A stretch of 64,000 nt of DNA from Anisodus tanguticus. Lineage: Eukaryota > Streptophyta > Magnoliopsida > Solanales > Solanaceae. The notes under the pieces are model-generated. The model was not told where the DNA came from, did no database searches, and saw nothing but the letters and a program-made list of their open reading frames with translations. The stretch covers positions 861,001 to 925,000 of the forward strand of contig CM067550.1 of the NCBI GenBank assembly GCA_034509755.1, read 5' to 3'. The position numbers and the translations under genes are program-made. Positions 35,801 to 47,510 of the stretch are shown here, piece after piece; within the stretch, counting starts at the first letter, position 1; every line of letters begins with the position of its first letter.

Positions 35801-38800
35801 ATTTTTCTATCTCAAATGGCACAACAGTCAAGTTGTGCTATTTCCCACCAAAAGTGAAATTGCTATATGTGTTTCCTCCTCCGCTCAAGACCAGACTCAA
35901 TTTCCAACATGCAATAATATACAAATGCCTCTAGAGTTAGGTTGGGTACCTTTGATAATGCTTCTGGCTCCAAAGGGGATTGAATCAAGAAGAAAAGTGC
36001 AAGACAAGAAAATTGACATGTAAAAGCAATTTTCTTCTTGATGGTTGATATTTTTACGGACGGTGAAACTCACATAGACTTGTGGAGCAAAAGATTGATA
36101 CAACATAAGACAGTTGAAGAATGGACATTTTATAGCAAGTCATAACTCATAAAGTACAAGCTTGTTTATAGAGAAAATAATAAAAATAGTCCCTTATGTT
36201 TGAGGGTAGATTTAGAAAAGTCCCTTAAATGTATCCCTGAGCAATTGCGGTCCTTTAAGCTCACCGAAATTGAGCACTTTTGATTTCTGAAATATTTAAC
36301 GACTCTGGCTGTTAAATTTGACCGTAACCGTGAAAAAAAAAGGATTTAAAGAGAAACTCACATGTTGAGGTGCAGTTTTTGCTATTTTTGGCCTATTTCT
36401 ATTGTATGGTGCAGTTTGAGGTGCAGTTACTGAGATTTGATGTAATTTCCTAGTGTTTCTGGTTAAATATTTTTATTTTACAAGTTTTTGTTAAATCTAA
36501 CTGCCAGAATTTGTGACTAAAAGTGCTCAATTTTGGCAAACTTAAGGAGCAAAAGTGCTCATGAGTATATTTAAAGGGATTTTTTAAACCTATCCCAATA
36601 TATAAGGGATCATTTTTGTCATTCTGTCGTCGTTTTTAAGTAGCACTTATCCACCAGTAAATAACATTTAAGTACAATTGAAGACTAGACAGATAGTAAC
36701 AAGCCACGAAAATTTTTATGTTGGGTCTCACACAACCAACATTAGTTGTGTGAGACTCCTCTTAAATTGTGACAAGTGGAAAACGGGGGCCCACGGTGAT
36801 CTTATTAGTGAAAGTTTTTCAGTTTCATACCCTTCTTTCTTCCCTGGATGGCTGGACGTCAAACCATCTCACATTCGACTAAAATTTGTCACCGCCTCTG
36901 TCTAATTTGCCGGCAAGATCTTGTTCTTTTTATTTTTTGGTCTTTTATGCTTTAGCTATCTCTCACAATCTCACACATACACACTCTAATCTTCCCAAAA
37001 TCCATTCTAGTCCAATTTTTTTGGTAATTAAGCACAAAGCCACCCTCAAACGCTACCCCCGCTAGCCAAAACTCCAACCGTTATCCACCTTAGCACAAAG
37101 CAATATAAATACAAACTAAAAATTTTATAACAATATTTAACGCCAAACAAATTGCACTTAGTTTCTAAGATATTCAAAAAGGTGATTTTAAGACGTTGAA
37201 AAGAAAAGAGCTAAAACATGTTTATCCATGTCGGGAAAAGATGATGAGAAGAAGTACCAACACTAATGAAATCAAATTATACATATAGTTATTCTATAAC
37301 TTTTATGTATTGTATACATCTATATATATAGCAAAGAAAAAACTGCAAACAAAATGAAAATAAATAATTTAATGTTTTTTCTTTTCAATTCTGAAATATT
37401 TGCAAAAAACCTGTGAGATAGAGTTTGGTTAGTTTATGGTGGAACACGGCTGGGGTTTCTGTTGGGTAGAGGGCGGTTTGAGGTGAAGGAATAGTTACAG
37501 AGAAACAGAGAATAGTAGAGTCAGGTGGGTGAATAATTTTTGTTTATTTTGGGGGCCCACACTTCACATATGAGTCCCTCACACAACTATTATGTGGCAT
37601 GCCTCACACATAATAAAATTTCTCACAAACCACAGGAAAGAAGACGGAGAAAAAAAAACTAAAGCCTCAATCATGCTTTGTCAAATACAAGAACATAAAG
37701 CAGAAGTTCAGTTAGAATAATAAAGGTACTGTGTGATAGGCAAACAATAGGAAAAAATCGAGAGAATTTACGAGATAACCCTTGCATCAAGATTGCCATA
37801 TTTCCCATTGAAATAACTAGTCTGGAAACGTGTAAATGCAACTCCAACTTTCAAATCAATCTCTTGGCGTGCATCTACAGCCAACGCCTCGTCTCTGTTG
37901 GGTTCGGCAAGGCTATTCATTGCCTTCATAATATCTTTTTCAGTAACAGAAGAGAATCGAGCACGGTATATTCTTCTGCCATCGCTTGTGTGAAATCCAG
38001 TGCTCTCTATAACTGAACCAATAAGTATAAAAGCAAGATTAAAGAATTATGACAAAAGAAAGTTTCCAAAAAAGCAGAACTAAAACAACCTAACAGAGAT
38101 TCAAAAAGTTGACAAATGGAAGTCCTATCAAGTGATATTGGTGCAGTGCATCAATTTATCTACAGATAAAGTTCTAACATCGGTGCCAACTTTTTAAAGA
38201 AAAAGCCGTTCCACAGCACAAAAAGAGTAAAGGTGGAGGATATTTTTGGGATAGATGTGATTCCTGAATTTGCACAAACAAACACTTTTTATTGGCAGGT
38301 AGTAAAGGAAAAGGACTTATTAAATAGAGCCCAAGGAATCTGCATCATTTCAAACAACAAACCATACATTCAAACTGGAGGTGTGATTAGTTATTGAGTT
38401 TCCTCTTACTATCTCTTCCTACTACTTATTAACTGCCACGATTCAACTCCCTGTTCTAGCAGGCAGCAAACTCCACCTAGTCTCTCTATCCGTACTTCTT
38501 TCTCTCACGTATTTCTACTTCTTTCCACTTCCCAGTCTTTACCTCTAATAGCCTGTTAGGCCATACTTCCAAAATCTGCTTATTTTGGAAAGTGTGTTTT
38601 TGGTAAAAGTGTTTTTCGAGAAAGTACTTTTGAAAAGTAGTTGTTTGTGTTTGGCTAATCAATTTGAAAAGCAGTTTTGCTAATATTTGAGCAGTATTTC
38701 ATGCTTGACCAATGTTCCAAAAGTGCTTCAGGGAAAAGGTACTTTTATTAGCTTCTAAACAACAGCTTCTGCTACTACTCAAAAGCACTTATTTTCCTCT

Positions 38801-41800
38801 AAAAGCTTGGCCAAACACTCCAACTTCCTTAATAAGCACTTTCTAAAACTAAAAAAAAAAACTTTTGGCTTCCAAAAAGCTTGGTTAAACAGGCTATAAA
38901 TCTGTACCACGTCAGTTAGGCAAACAATGCTCTAAATTCTCATTCTCAGCTTATTTATTTGGGATAGTTTGAAAATAAGCAGTGCCATGTTTGCTTTCCA
39001 TATGTCTAAGCCTAGTCAATCTATGAGTTTCACCATTGTAGCAAGTCTTTGCCTGCATTGAAATAATAATGTCATGATCAAACAGTACCTTCAAAGCATA
39101 TATTTTCTCCTTCACGATCACAGTCCAACCATAGTACCAAATGTGAGCAACCACGAGCTTCCTGGCTTAGATGCCTACAAATATGAGCCTTGTATCCGGA
39201 GGTCAGTCAGCATTTGCTATTTTAAACATGAGAACAAATAAAGATACAGATTCATTGTAATATCTCATCTAAGGGAATTTTTAGTTGAGAAACTAGCACA
39301 AGTTTTAAGTTCATACATATATGTGAAGACAAATCAATGACCCAAATTGGTAAAAGGAAAAAGTGAAAAAGATACAATTGTATCCACTTTTATTTTTTAT
39401 GATTCCGGCATTACCGAAAGTGAAAAGCAAGACAAATTTTCGCCAACATGAGCGGCTTATATGCTTGAAACAAATGCACCCAGCTGCATAGAGATGATCT
39501 TAACCAAAAATATGATAAAAGCTATTCAAAAGGAAAAATCGCTGGTAACTTTAGTAGACAAGAACAAGATGAAGTAGTACCTTTGGGTTTGTTTCCTTCT
39601 TAAGTACCGGTGCCTGGAAAAGATCTGAAGGATTTGTATTTGTCCAATCTTGAAAAGCTGCTGGAAAATCTACGCTAGATTATCAGAGACAGAAAATTCA
39701 GATTGAATACTAGAACTAACCAAGTAATTACGAGTTTAAATAGAAGGAAAGCAATTGCTGGCAGCTCAAGCAATGGACTTTTAGTTAATGAATGTTAATG
39801 ATCTGGGATAAGGAGAAACCTGAAAACATGACCAATCACTGAAGTCACTTTATAATGTGCACGTGATCCAAGAAACATCGCGTCGAACTCATGGACTTCT
39901 GTACTACCCCTTCGTGTTGACATCTGGGACAAACAAATAACAGAATTGCATGAAGACTTCTCTTTTTTTATAATGGTAACGTTCTATATATTAATAGGTA
40001 TACTACACAAACTGTATAATCCCCCAGAATAAGGTAAAAATTACAATTTACAGGTAAAAGGAAGCCTTCCTATCTATGTTTCTTCTTACACGCAGTCTAA
40101 AACATCAGAATATCTCCAGCTTCTACTAAACATTCCTGTTTACACAAAAAATAATAAAGGACTAAGCAATTCATCTTCAACTTGTGAATATTGCACTGCT
40201 TGTCCTCAAAACACCTCTGATTTAAGTCCATGAATTAAAGAAGCCAAGATAATTAAGTTGCTGCTGTAAAGCTAGAAGATTTACAGAAGAAAATAGTGAG
40301 ATGGAACCAGACCTAATTTGGTATAAGTATGCTTCTATTACGTGAACGTTAACAGCCCATCAAAGGGAATGAAGATAACCAACCAGTAATACAAACAATT
40401 ACCTAAAAGGTACTGCTCAACACATTTACGTGAAGTACAGGAATCTCAAGCAGCATATTCACCAATACTTAGTCCTTTAACAAAAGCCCCCTTTTTCGTT
40501 AATTATTTTTATGGGGAGAATCAAACTAATTCTTCGAGCTACAGAGATTTTTTTTGAAAAAGTTACAAATATTCCATTTACATCTTATTGCTATTCTTTT
40601 TTTTTTACTACCTATGAGACTTACTCCCTATTCCTATGGGTCGAGTGAGCTCTTCCCGTAGGAAGTTTCATTCCTAACTGCTCAAGCCTTGAGATCTGTC
40701 TTTTGAAGCCCTCTCAAACGAGAGTTTTTTTCGATCAAAGAGAAAGGATTCGGGCACTGTTCACAGTTCAAAATTCCTTCGCCTGTGTTTTCACATCGAG
40801 AATTATTTGCAGATGAAGAGATGTCAAAGGGGCTTCTTACTTCCCAAACAGATCCTCCTACATCTATATATAAACGCTCTCCTTCAAATATCCCATAAAT
40901 AAAGGTAGGTTGGAATTGGTGAAAGTTTGAACGACTTTGAACTTTTAGAATAAGGGAAATTAAATTGGAATTCAAACTCAGGGCTTAACAACGCCTTCAG
41001 CAAAGAAATTGTGAACCGCCCTGACCAAGTTTTCAACAAAAATATTCCAATCGGTGCTTTCCAAAGAGAAAAATGACATGAAAATAAGGGAGGAATCTAA
41101 TGAACTGAAAGCTGAAGCCATTACAGGAGCGCACAGAAAATAAACCTGCTCTATGCATTAACATAGAGCTCAATCACACTAGACAACTGAAAGTTATTGA
41201 TACTCCACAAAACATTTTAAGAAACTTTAATGTATTTCAGAATTGTGAACAACATCAAAGACGCCACAACTCATGGACTTCTGTACTACCTCTTCGTATT
41301 GACATCTGGGGAAAATAAATAACAGAATTGCATGAACACCTTTTTTTATAATGGTAACATTCTATTTATTAACAGATATACAATACAAACTGTATAGTCC
41401 CCAAAATAAGGTAAAAATTACAAGTAAAAGGAAGCCTTCCTATCTATGCTTCTTCTTACATGCTGTCTAAAACATCAAAAATACCTTCAGCTTCTACTGA
41501 ACATTCCTGTTCACACCAAAAAAAGTATAATTCTAATTCGCGAACGTTAACGGTACAACATACAATTACCTAAAAGGTACTGCTCAACACATTTACGTGA
41601 AGTACAACAATCTCAAGCAACATATCCACCAAACCGGTGCTTTCCGAAGAGAATAACGACATGAAAATAAGGGAGGAATCTAATGAACTGAAAGCTGAAG
41701 CAATTACAGGACGCACAGAAAATAAACCTGCTTTATGCATTAAAATAGAGCTCAATCACACTAGACAATTGAAAGTTGTTGATACTCCACATAACATTTT

Positions 41801-43363
41801 CAGAAACTATAATGTACTCCCTCCGTTTCAATTTGTTTGTCTTACTTCCTTTTTAATTTGTTTCAAAAAGAATATCACTTTCTATAATTAGTAACTCCTA
41901 CATGGCATATTTAAGACCACAAGATTCAAAGACCAGTTTGGTACATATACACATCTTTAGTTTAAGACCACAAGATTCAATGTCTTCTTTATTTTCTTAA
42001 ACTTTGTGCCGAGACGAACTAAGACAAGCAAATTGAAATGGGGGGAGTATTAGATACTCCGAATGACTCTAGTAAATCATTTAAGGTAGATAAAGTGGGC
42101 GACAAGTTCCTGAAAAAGGTAATATGCACAATCTTTTCAGAATGGTGAACAACACAAAAGATGCCACAACTCCAGCATTTGCATTAGTACTGGTTGTCAA
42201 AGTAGACTGTGAGCCGTGCACCATTACCAGTTGTCTCTCTAGCAAAATGGTAAGTTTTTCTCTAATGTTGTAGTTGACACCTGAGGAAACCATTAAATTC
42301 AATTTTCAAAATCAATTCATTTTGAGACATTTTAACCCAATGTTGCAAACACCCTCTTTCCTTGTTCTCTCTTTCTTCTTTTCCTTATACTCTTAAATCC
42401 TTTAGAAAACAAGAATAATGACTATTCCACTTACAACCAAATTCCCCACCCACCCCCCAACCCCCCCCCCTCCCACCAAAATTCTCACTAGTGGAAGACT
42501 CAATTATCGAATCTGAAATTTCAGAAAATGTACATTCCTACCATTGATATACTAAAGCCTCTCTTATAGTATACATTCAAAAGCCCCAGACAAAATGTTA
42601 TCAATCAAAATGTATAGTCTTCCTGCCAGTCTTAAATTGAATCATAAAAACAAAACAATAGGGGATGTTTGGTTGGATTTTTGTTTCCTGTTTCCTGGAT
42701 TTTTCTTATACCACATTCAATGTGGGATACCAATCTCGGGATAAAACAATTAAATGACATTAATACCCTTCTCCATAGCTCTTCCTCTAAAGTTCTTTAA
42801 AAAGGCCAAGGTTAAACTGTTTTAATCCAATGAACCAAACATCTACTGAAAAACGTATATCCATTAAATTACAAGCATTTTTTAAAAAAAAAATTATTAC
42901 ATAGGGGTAGGGGTAGGGGTAGGGGAAGGGAAAATGGGGAGGTATTACAATGTGGGGATTACCTCACCAACAAGGTGAAAGTTCAGGTAGTCAACCGAGC
43001 TACTAAATCCCTACACTAACTTACAAGCATAGTCATAGTGCAAAAAACATTTCTTTATGAGCAAAACTGAATCAAGAATAACATAAAATTTTACAAATAT
43101 AAAAGATCAAAACATAAATTTTAAAAAACCAAGAATTTGAAGACCCGTGAATAAATAAAGAAAGAAGCATACTTGAGCACCAGATAAAACTGAGGCAATT
43201 GATAAAGCAATGCTAGGCTTCTCTGCTACCTGTAAATTAATGGAAGCAAAAACATTTTATTAATTTCAAAAAGGGGAAAAAACTAATAGTAATGATTAAT
43301 TTAAGAGTAAATTAAGCAAAAGGGGGTAATAATTTGTCATACCATGAGAACTTTTGGAGCCAT
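29851..43363 (-). CDS. TOP3B: DNA topoisomerase 3-beta, complete, 15 exons
   Basis: Type IA topoisomerase that passes single strands of DNA or RNA; animal TOP3B works with TDRD3. Exons (minus strand): 43363-43343, 43229-43173, 39923-39820, 39674-39581, 39188-39089, 38012-37772, 35467-35305, 35133-35014, 34450-34371, 33849-33571, 33011-32843, 32167-32039, 31223-31011, 30855-30676, 30489-29851. All introns are GT..AG, phases agree, total 862 codons, the expected length. TOPRIM motifs are MVAEKPS (exons 1-2) and LWLDCDREGEN (exon 5). The catalytic Tyr is in SYPRTES, split by the exon 9/10 junction. SYGPCQTPTLGF crosses exons 6/7. Exons 14-15 carry several CxxC zinc-binding pairs (CGKC, CPYC, CPEC, CNMC, CILC) and a tail of repeated RG, as in TOP3B but not TOP3A. 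The first two exons are very short. No break is seen. Introns hold many repeats. Confidence 0.97.
31291..31974. mobile_element. MITE with long terminal inverted repeats (Mutator-like), TOP3B intron
   Basis: Ends GAGAAAATGACAAAAACAGT.. and its diverged reverse complement ..TTTTTGTCACTTTCTC pair over more than 120 bp, including AGTCCCTTAAGTATGCAC. CGAAGGAAC (31282-31290) and CAAAGGAAC (31975-31983) look like a 9-bp target duplication with one change, fitting a Mutator-type origin. A SINE tail (31585-31715) is nested in its centre. No coding capacity. Confidence 0.7.
31585..31715 (-). mobile_element. SINE/RTE tail copy nested in the MITE
   Basis: Minus orientation; contains GGGGAGGGTAGGGTGTACGTGG and the CAACAACA tail side at its low-coordinate end. 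It lies in the loop of the 31291-31974 MITE, so it inserted later. Confidence 0.75.
32257..32620 (+). mobile_element. dimeric SINE inside one 24-bp target duplication, TOP3B intron
   Basis: Two full SINE copies lie head to tail (about 32257-32443 and 32444-32620). Each starts GGCAGCCCGGTGCACTAAGC (box A region), contains a box-B-like GCTTGAACC.. segment, and ends ..CCAAGGCTCCCCTTCAAT or close. One perfect 24-bp duplication (32233-32256 and 32621-32644) flanks the pair; none separates the copies. Confidence 0.88.
33253..33539. mobile_element. Tourist-like MITE (copy 1), TOP3B intron
   Basis: Terminal inverted repeats TAGCCTGTTTGGCCAAGCTT and AAGCTTGGCCAAACAAGCTA, flanked by TAA on both sides (33250-33252, 33540-33542). 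The TAA duplication fits PIF/Harbinger. Rich in internal AAAAGTAC/AAAAGTGCTT words that fold back. It ends 28 bp from the donor site of exon 10. Confidence 0.85.
34612..34676 (+). mobile_element. SINE/RTE tail fragment, TOP3B intron
   Basis: CTACC..GGTAGGGGTAAGGTCTGCATACACTAGGTTTGTTGTTATTG matches the SINE 3' end; the upstream body is missing. Confidence 0.7.
36171..36626. mobile_element. second copy of the long-TIR MITE, TOP3B intron
   Basis: Ends GAGAAAATAATAAAAATAGTCCCTTATG.. and its inverse (..GGGATCATTTTTGTCATTC) belong to the same family as 31291-31974, including AAGTGCTCAATTTTGGC opposite GAAATTGAGCACTTTTG. The flanks do not give a clear target duplication. Confidence 0.7.
38549..38896. 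mobile_element. Tourist-like MITE (copy 2), TOP3B intron
   Basis: Starts TAGCCTGTTAGGCC and ends GCTTGGTTAAACAGGCTA, with TAA on both sides (38546-38548, 38897-38899). Same family as 33253-33539. Confidence 0.82.
39886..41267. repeat. tandem duplication, unit 1 (contains part of TOP3B exon 3)
   Basis: This 1.38-kb unit and 41268-42167 are diverged tandem copies. AACTC stands at all three boundaries (39886, 41268, 42168), a microhomology that could have mediated the event. Unit 1 starts inside exon 3 and carries the organellar insertion 40467-41051 that unit 2 lacks. Confidence 0.8.
40467..41051. other. organellar DNA insertion including plastid ycf2, TOP3B intron 2
   Basis: Absent from the second duplicate unit, so its limits are set by comparison (CACCAAT on the left, CGGTGC on the right). 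40783-40878 in plus orientation encodes VFSHRELFADEEMSKGLL and on to TSIYKR, the C-terminal region of plastid ycf2, without a break. Sequence on both sides of it is GC-richer than the intron and looks organellar too, but I cannot name it. It is therefore probably another joined mosaic. The left and right edges share ATATTC..CCAAT. Confidence 0.75.
41268..42167. repeat. tandem duplication, unit 2 with a truncated exon-3 copy
   Basis: Shorter copy of unit 1, having lost about 200 bp near 41530 and gained a Stowaway MITE. It begins with about 37 bp of exon 3 (41305-41269) that still carry the CCCCAG acceptor; exon homology stops after GAGTT and a stop codon follows within a few codons. Confidence 0.8.
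41817..42047. mobile_element. Stowaway MITE
   Basis: CTCCCTCCGTTTCAATTTG at one end and CAAATTGAAATGGGGGGAG at the other, flanked by TA. It is absent from duplicate unit 1. Confidence 0.88.
42661..42845. mobile_element. small foldback MITE
   Basis: GGATGTTTGGTTGGATT near 42663 is repeated inverted as AATCCAATGAACCAAACATCT up to 42844. Family not assigned. Confidence 0.65.
42904..42930 (+). repeat. (GGGGTA)n, G-quadruplex-capable tract
   Basis: Four GGGG runs separated by TA, then GGG after AA. It lies in TOP3B intron 2, on the strand opposite to the transcript, so the pre-mRNA would carry the C-rich strand. Confidence 0.8.
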
Positions 43364-44940
43364 TTTTGCAGCAAATATCTCAACTATGGAGTTTAACAAA
43401 TGAAATATATGACCTGTGAGCAAAAAGGGTCCTTAATAATCTTACATAGAATAGTAGCCGTTAGATCTCAAAGGAGTTATCTGAGCCGTAGCCCTCATAT
43501 GCTTGGCTAATTTGGAGAAGAAAAAAGTCGGAAAAAAAAATATTCTTTCGGATAAGATTGAGTTTGACTGGACACGAAGTTTAAGAAATAAAAAAAAAAT
43601 TGAATGTTGTTATTTTAAAATAAGTCAAAGATATTTATGTGGTTATAAGTCATCTCGTTAAGCGTAAAAATTAAAATTTAAAGTTAAATTGTTATCCAAT
43701 AAGAAAACATGTCCTTTTTTTTTTTGGACAGACTAAAAAAAATGTGTAATATAAATTGAAATAGAGGGAGTATATTTTAATTACCATTACTAGGGGTTTA
43801 CAAATGAAAACGACAAACCGAGTCAAACGAAAAAAAAAAATCCAACTAATGGTTTGATTTGGTTTGACAAAGACCATAATTGTTTTTTGGGTATTACATA
43901 TATATAAAAAAGGTCAAATTGATATCAAACCAACCCGTTATTATATATATACACTTTTTAAAATTATTTTATACATAAAAAATATTTATTATGTGCGACT
44001 TGTAAGTATTTCTTTAACTTTGTCATAGTTTTTGTTTCTTAATATCCTAATACCAAGTTTGAACTTAATGAAGCTCAAAACTCTTGGTGCGTATGTTTTT
44101 CATGTTGTTGATGAATTCCAATGTACATGTTGCATTCTTAATTTGTTCATCTTCCTCTATTATTAAGTACTTGTCATGGTAGTTTTTTAGACTTACTGCC
44201 TTGCCCTTGTAAAAGAGCCCATTGATGGTTCTTTAGTCATGGAACTTTGTCAAATTTTTATGACAAGGTTAAGTTTCTAAACTCAAAAAGTTGAAACTCC
44301 CAATATATGATATGAATTTATCCTCTTTTGTGGCTTTATGATTCATAGTTTTGTGGAGAAAATAGCCAAATGCAAACCCCCCATATTTGATTGGATTGTC
44401 AATTACACACCTTCATTATATATTATCCCCTAAACATTTTAATATAGAAATGTATACCCTTAAGTGTTGATGTGGCATAGAGATTAAAAAAAGACCCAAT
44501 TTCCTTCCATTTTCCTCTACTCAACTTCGCCCCCTCGACATTACCAATTCAGAAACAGGGTAAATCCAGACTAAATTGACAACAATAGAAGAATCAAGAA
44601 CGTGATTTATTTTTATCAATAATTAATGGAAGAATCAAGAACATAAGTATCATTTATTTCTCATAATATTAATTAAACAGTTGTATTTATAATGTTAAAT
44701 TAAATAACTGAGTTTCATTTGTCTCTTCAGTGCAAACAAATTCCAAAATGTTGCACGAAAAATCAATGTCGCCCATCCTAAGCTCTGTCATTGTAGTGCT
44801 TCTCTCAGGCCTCTTTCTTTTTACGTCATTTTTAAAGTTTGGTGTTAATGCCTTCGAATAAGGAACAAAAAGTAGTATAGGAAAAACAAAGGAATTTCTC
44901 ATATCGGTTATATCTCGAAAAGCTCACTAAACCAATGATG
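43364..44940. other. TOP3B upstream region, no gene seen
   Basis: Contains the presumed TOP3B promoter, though I see no convincing TATA box close to the start. 43740-43775 carries one end of a Stowaway-like element (AATTGAAATAGAGGGAGTA). Confidence 0.5.
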
Positions 44941-44945
44941 AAGAA

Positions 44946-45068
44946 TGGCAGCCCGATGCACTAAGCTCTCGCTATGCGCGGAATTCGAGAAAGGACCGGA
45001 TCACAAGGGTTTATTGTATGCCGTCTTACCTCACATTTCTATAAGCGACTGTTTTCACAGCTTGATGT
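44946..45068 (+). mobile_element. SINE, 3'-truncated
   Basis: GGCAGCCCGATGCACTAAGC head, then the CCGGATCACAAGGGT body and loss of homology after CACAGCTTGATG. Same family as the dimer at 32257-32620. Confidence 0.8.
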
Positions 45069-45353
45069 AAGGTCCACTCCATGTGAAATATAAAAGACAG
45101 CAACAATTGTTGATAAAAAATGGTGGCTGCAAATTGTAGGCGTAAGACACGAAATTGTAAATTGCCAAGCATATTGATTGGTTGAAGAAACAATGCATTT
45201 GCCTATATAAACAGAGCTTCGGCTCTCATTTTAGACACCAAAATAGAAGCAAGGGTGCAATTTGTGAGTCACGAGAGAAAAATTGCTAGTTCATTTTAAG
45301 AGAAAAAACTGTATAGTGACAATTTTTTATCCGTCTTAAAATAGATATAGAGT

Positions 45354-45886
45354 AACAACAACAACGACAACATACCCAGTAAAATCTCACAACGTGAGGT
45401 CTGAGAGGGTAGACCTATACCTCTACCTTGGTAGGTAGAGCGGCTGTTTCCGAGAGGCCCTCGGCTCAAGACAAAGCATAGTCACAATCAAAGCAAACAT
45501 TGCAAAGCAAGAGAAACAGTCAGATACAAGAAATTAAAGGTGTATGAACATGATGATAACAAAATCGAATATGCCATGATAGCGCATTCTAACAAAAGGA
45601 CGCAATCGCTAACGCAGATAAATAATATAAATAAAGTACACTAGAGAACACATAGCAGCAGAAATCAAACTACAGGACTATAAAGCAATATTGCGCATAT
45701 AATTGTGATGGGCTAATCGGGCCTACAGTAATAACACTACAACTATCATTTCGTGAGCGTAAGTTAGGACTACGTTCAACTACTTACTACCCTTCAACCC
45801 TAATACGTGTCCTTCAAAAACCTCTATCTAAGGTCATGTCCTCAGTAAGTTGCACTTGCGTCATATCTCATCTAATCACCTCCCCC
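45354..45886 (-). mobile_element. RTE-derived non-LTR element, perfect 16-bp target duplication
   Basis: Flanked by AAAATAGATATAGAGT at 45338-45353 and 45887-45902. On the minus strand it ends in the CTGGGTATGTTG..GTTGTTGTT tail shared by plant RTE LINEs and SINEs. Its 5' part (GGGGGAGGTGATTAGATGAG on the minus strand) matches the tail region of a LINE ORF. It is a 5'-truncated copy with no complete protein. Confidence 0.82.
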
Positions 45887-45902
45887 AAAATAGATATAGA
45901 GT

Positions 45903-47510
45903 GTTTATCCCCTATTTTGTTTAGGGAGTGTTTTGTAAGCCTACTATATACATAGTGGAAGATTTCTAGACTAAGGTCTAGACCCGCGGTTTTTCCCGAT
46001 TTGGGTTTTCCACGTAAAAAACTCGTCTTCAATTTTTTCTTACAAGTGGTTGCATTCGAAGATATCCGAAAATTCTGAGTATGCTCTGTGATTGCAGTTG
46101 TGACTGATCTTTCACATCATAAAAGAATTTAGGGGTCTCCATCCTATTTTTCCGCTAATATTAATCCTAAAGGAGAATTGGATTACTATCCTTTTATTCC
46201 CAACACTTGAACCATTAACATCTTAGTCACATGTCATTAATTTTATCAGTTACTCCAACCTCCCTTCAAACCAATAATGAAGAAGAAAAAGAAATAAGTA
46301 CATGAAGAAAATCAAATGCTCTGTTGGATCCTAAAAACACTAAAAAAAGAAAAGGAAAAAAAAAGTAATTGTTTTTCAAATGCACACATGTCACGCGCGC
46401 AGTATACACTAATTTGGGTGTGACTTTTTCAAGGGGTATATATTATGGTTTTAAAATGTTATATATAGGTAATTTAATAACTTTATTGTTATAAACATAA
46501 TTTTGTAATTTTAATATTAAAAAAAATTAGTGACCATGAGTGGAACTAACACTTTATTTGAGCATGCATGCAAAATAATGGCAGAGACGTAATTTTATAT
46601 AATTTATCCCATATTAAAAGCTGTAATTTATTAATTGTGACATTTGTTATTCACATTTTTGAATCCTAGAAGCTACAAAAATTACCCTATCATGAATAAT
46701 TTACACAAAATTTCATCTATCTTTTAAATGCATGCAACAATCTTTTCACGAAAAAATTACTTAAAAGTATGTCTCTGCTTCATGCAGAAGAGTAGAACTT
46801 ATTATGTTTCTCTTTTTCCGTTTATATTTTTGTTTTTTATTTAGTCTCGGAAGTGGTTTTTTATTTTTCTCTATTAATGGGAATTTAGTACACCGGACTG
46901 CCTTTTTTTATTATTATTATGGATCATCTACGTCAGATTCCAATATTGTTATTTCATTGGCTTTATGAATTTAAGCTAGTAACAAGAAAACCCTCTCCTT
47001 GGCTAGTTTTTTTTTTTTTGATAACTAACTATATTATTAATCATAAGTAAACATTACAAAACTACAGTTAACTAATTGGCTATCTAACAAAAGATTCAAT
47101 CAAAACAAAAACCTGAGCATAACACCTAACTGTCGATCTAGTAGTATTTATAAAACATAAGGATAATGCATAATCAAGCTCTCAAACTTGACCTCAACTG
47201 ACAAGTATATTCTTAAATTTTAGGTGTGTACAAGTAGACACCTCACTTGTATAAAGTTTAACACATAAACACAAATTTTGACGTTGCACTGAAAACACGT
47301 GAATTTTAGAGGTGTCTAAATGTTCATTTTGTAAGTTGGAGTGTTCAACTGACAAAGTGTAGACAAGTTGAGGTGCCTACTTGTGCACATTCAATATTAA
47401 GACTAGGGGTGTACATAGATTGGGTTGGTTCGGATTTCTCAAATACTAAATCAAACCAATTATGTCGGATTTTTATTAGCGAATATTCTCTGAATATTCA
47501 CCGTATATTT
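45903..47510. other. intergenic, no gene seen
   Basis: AT-rich; a short minus-strand SINE head fragment lies at 46872-46905 (GGCAGTCCGGTGTACTAAATTC on the minus strand). Confidence 0.55.

Noticed and set aside
40682..40975. A minus-strand protein of 97 residues
   Set aside because: The plus strand here encodes ycf2; the minus frame is only its shadow plus other organellar sequence.
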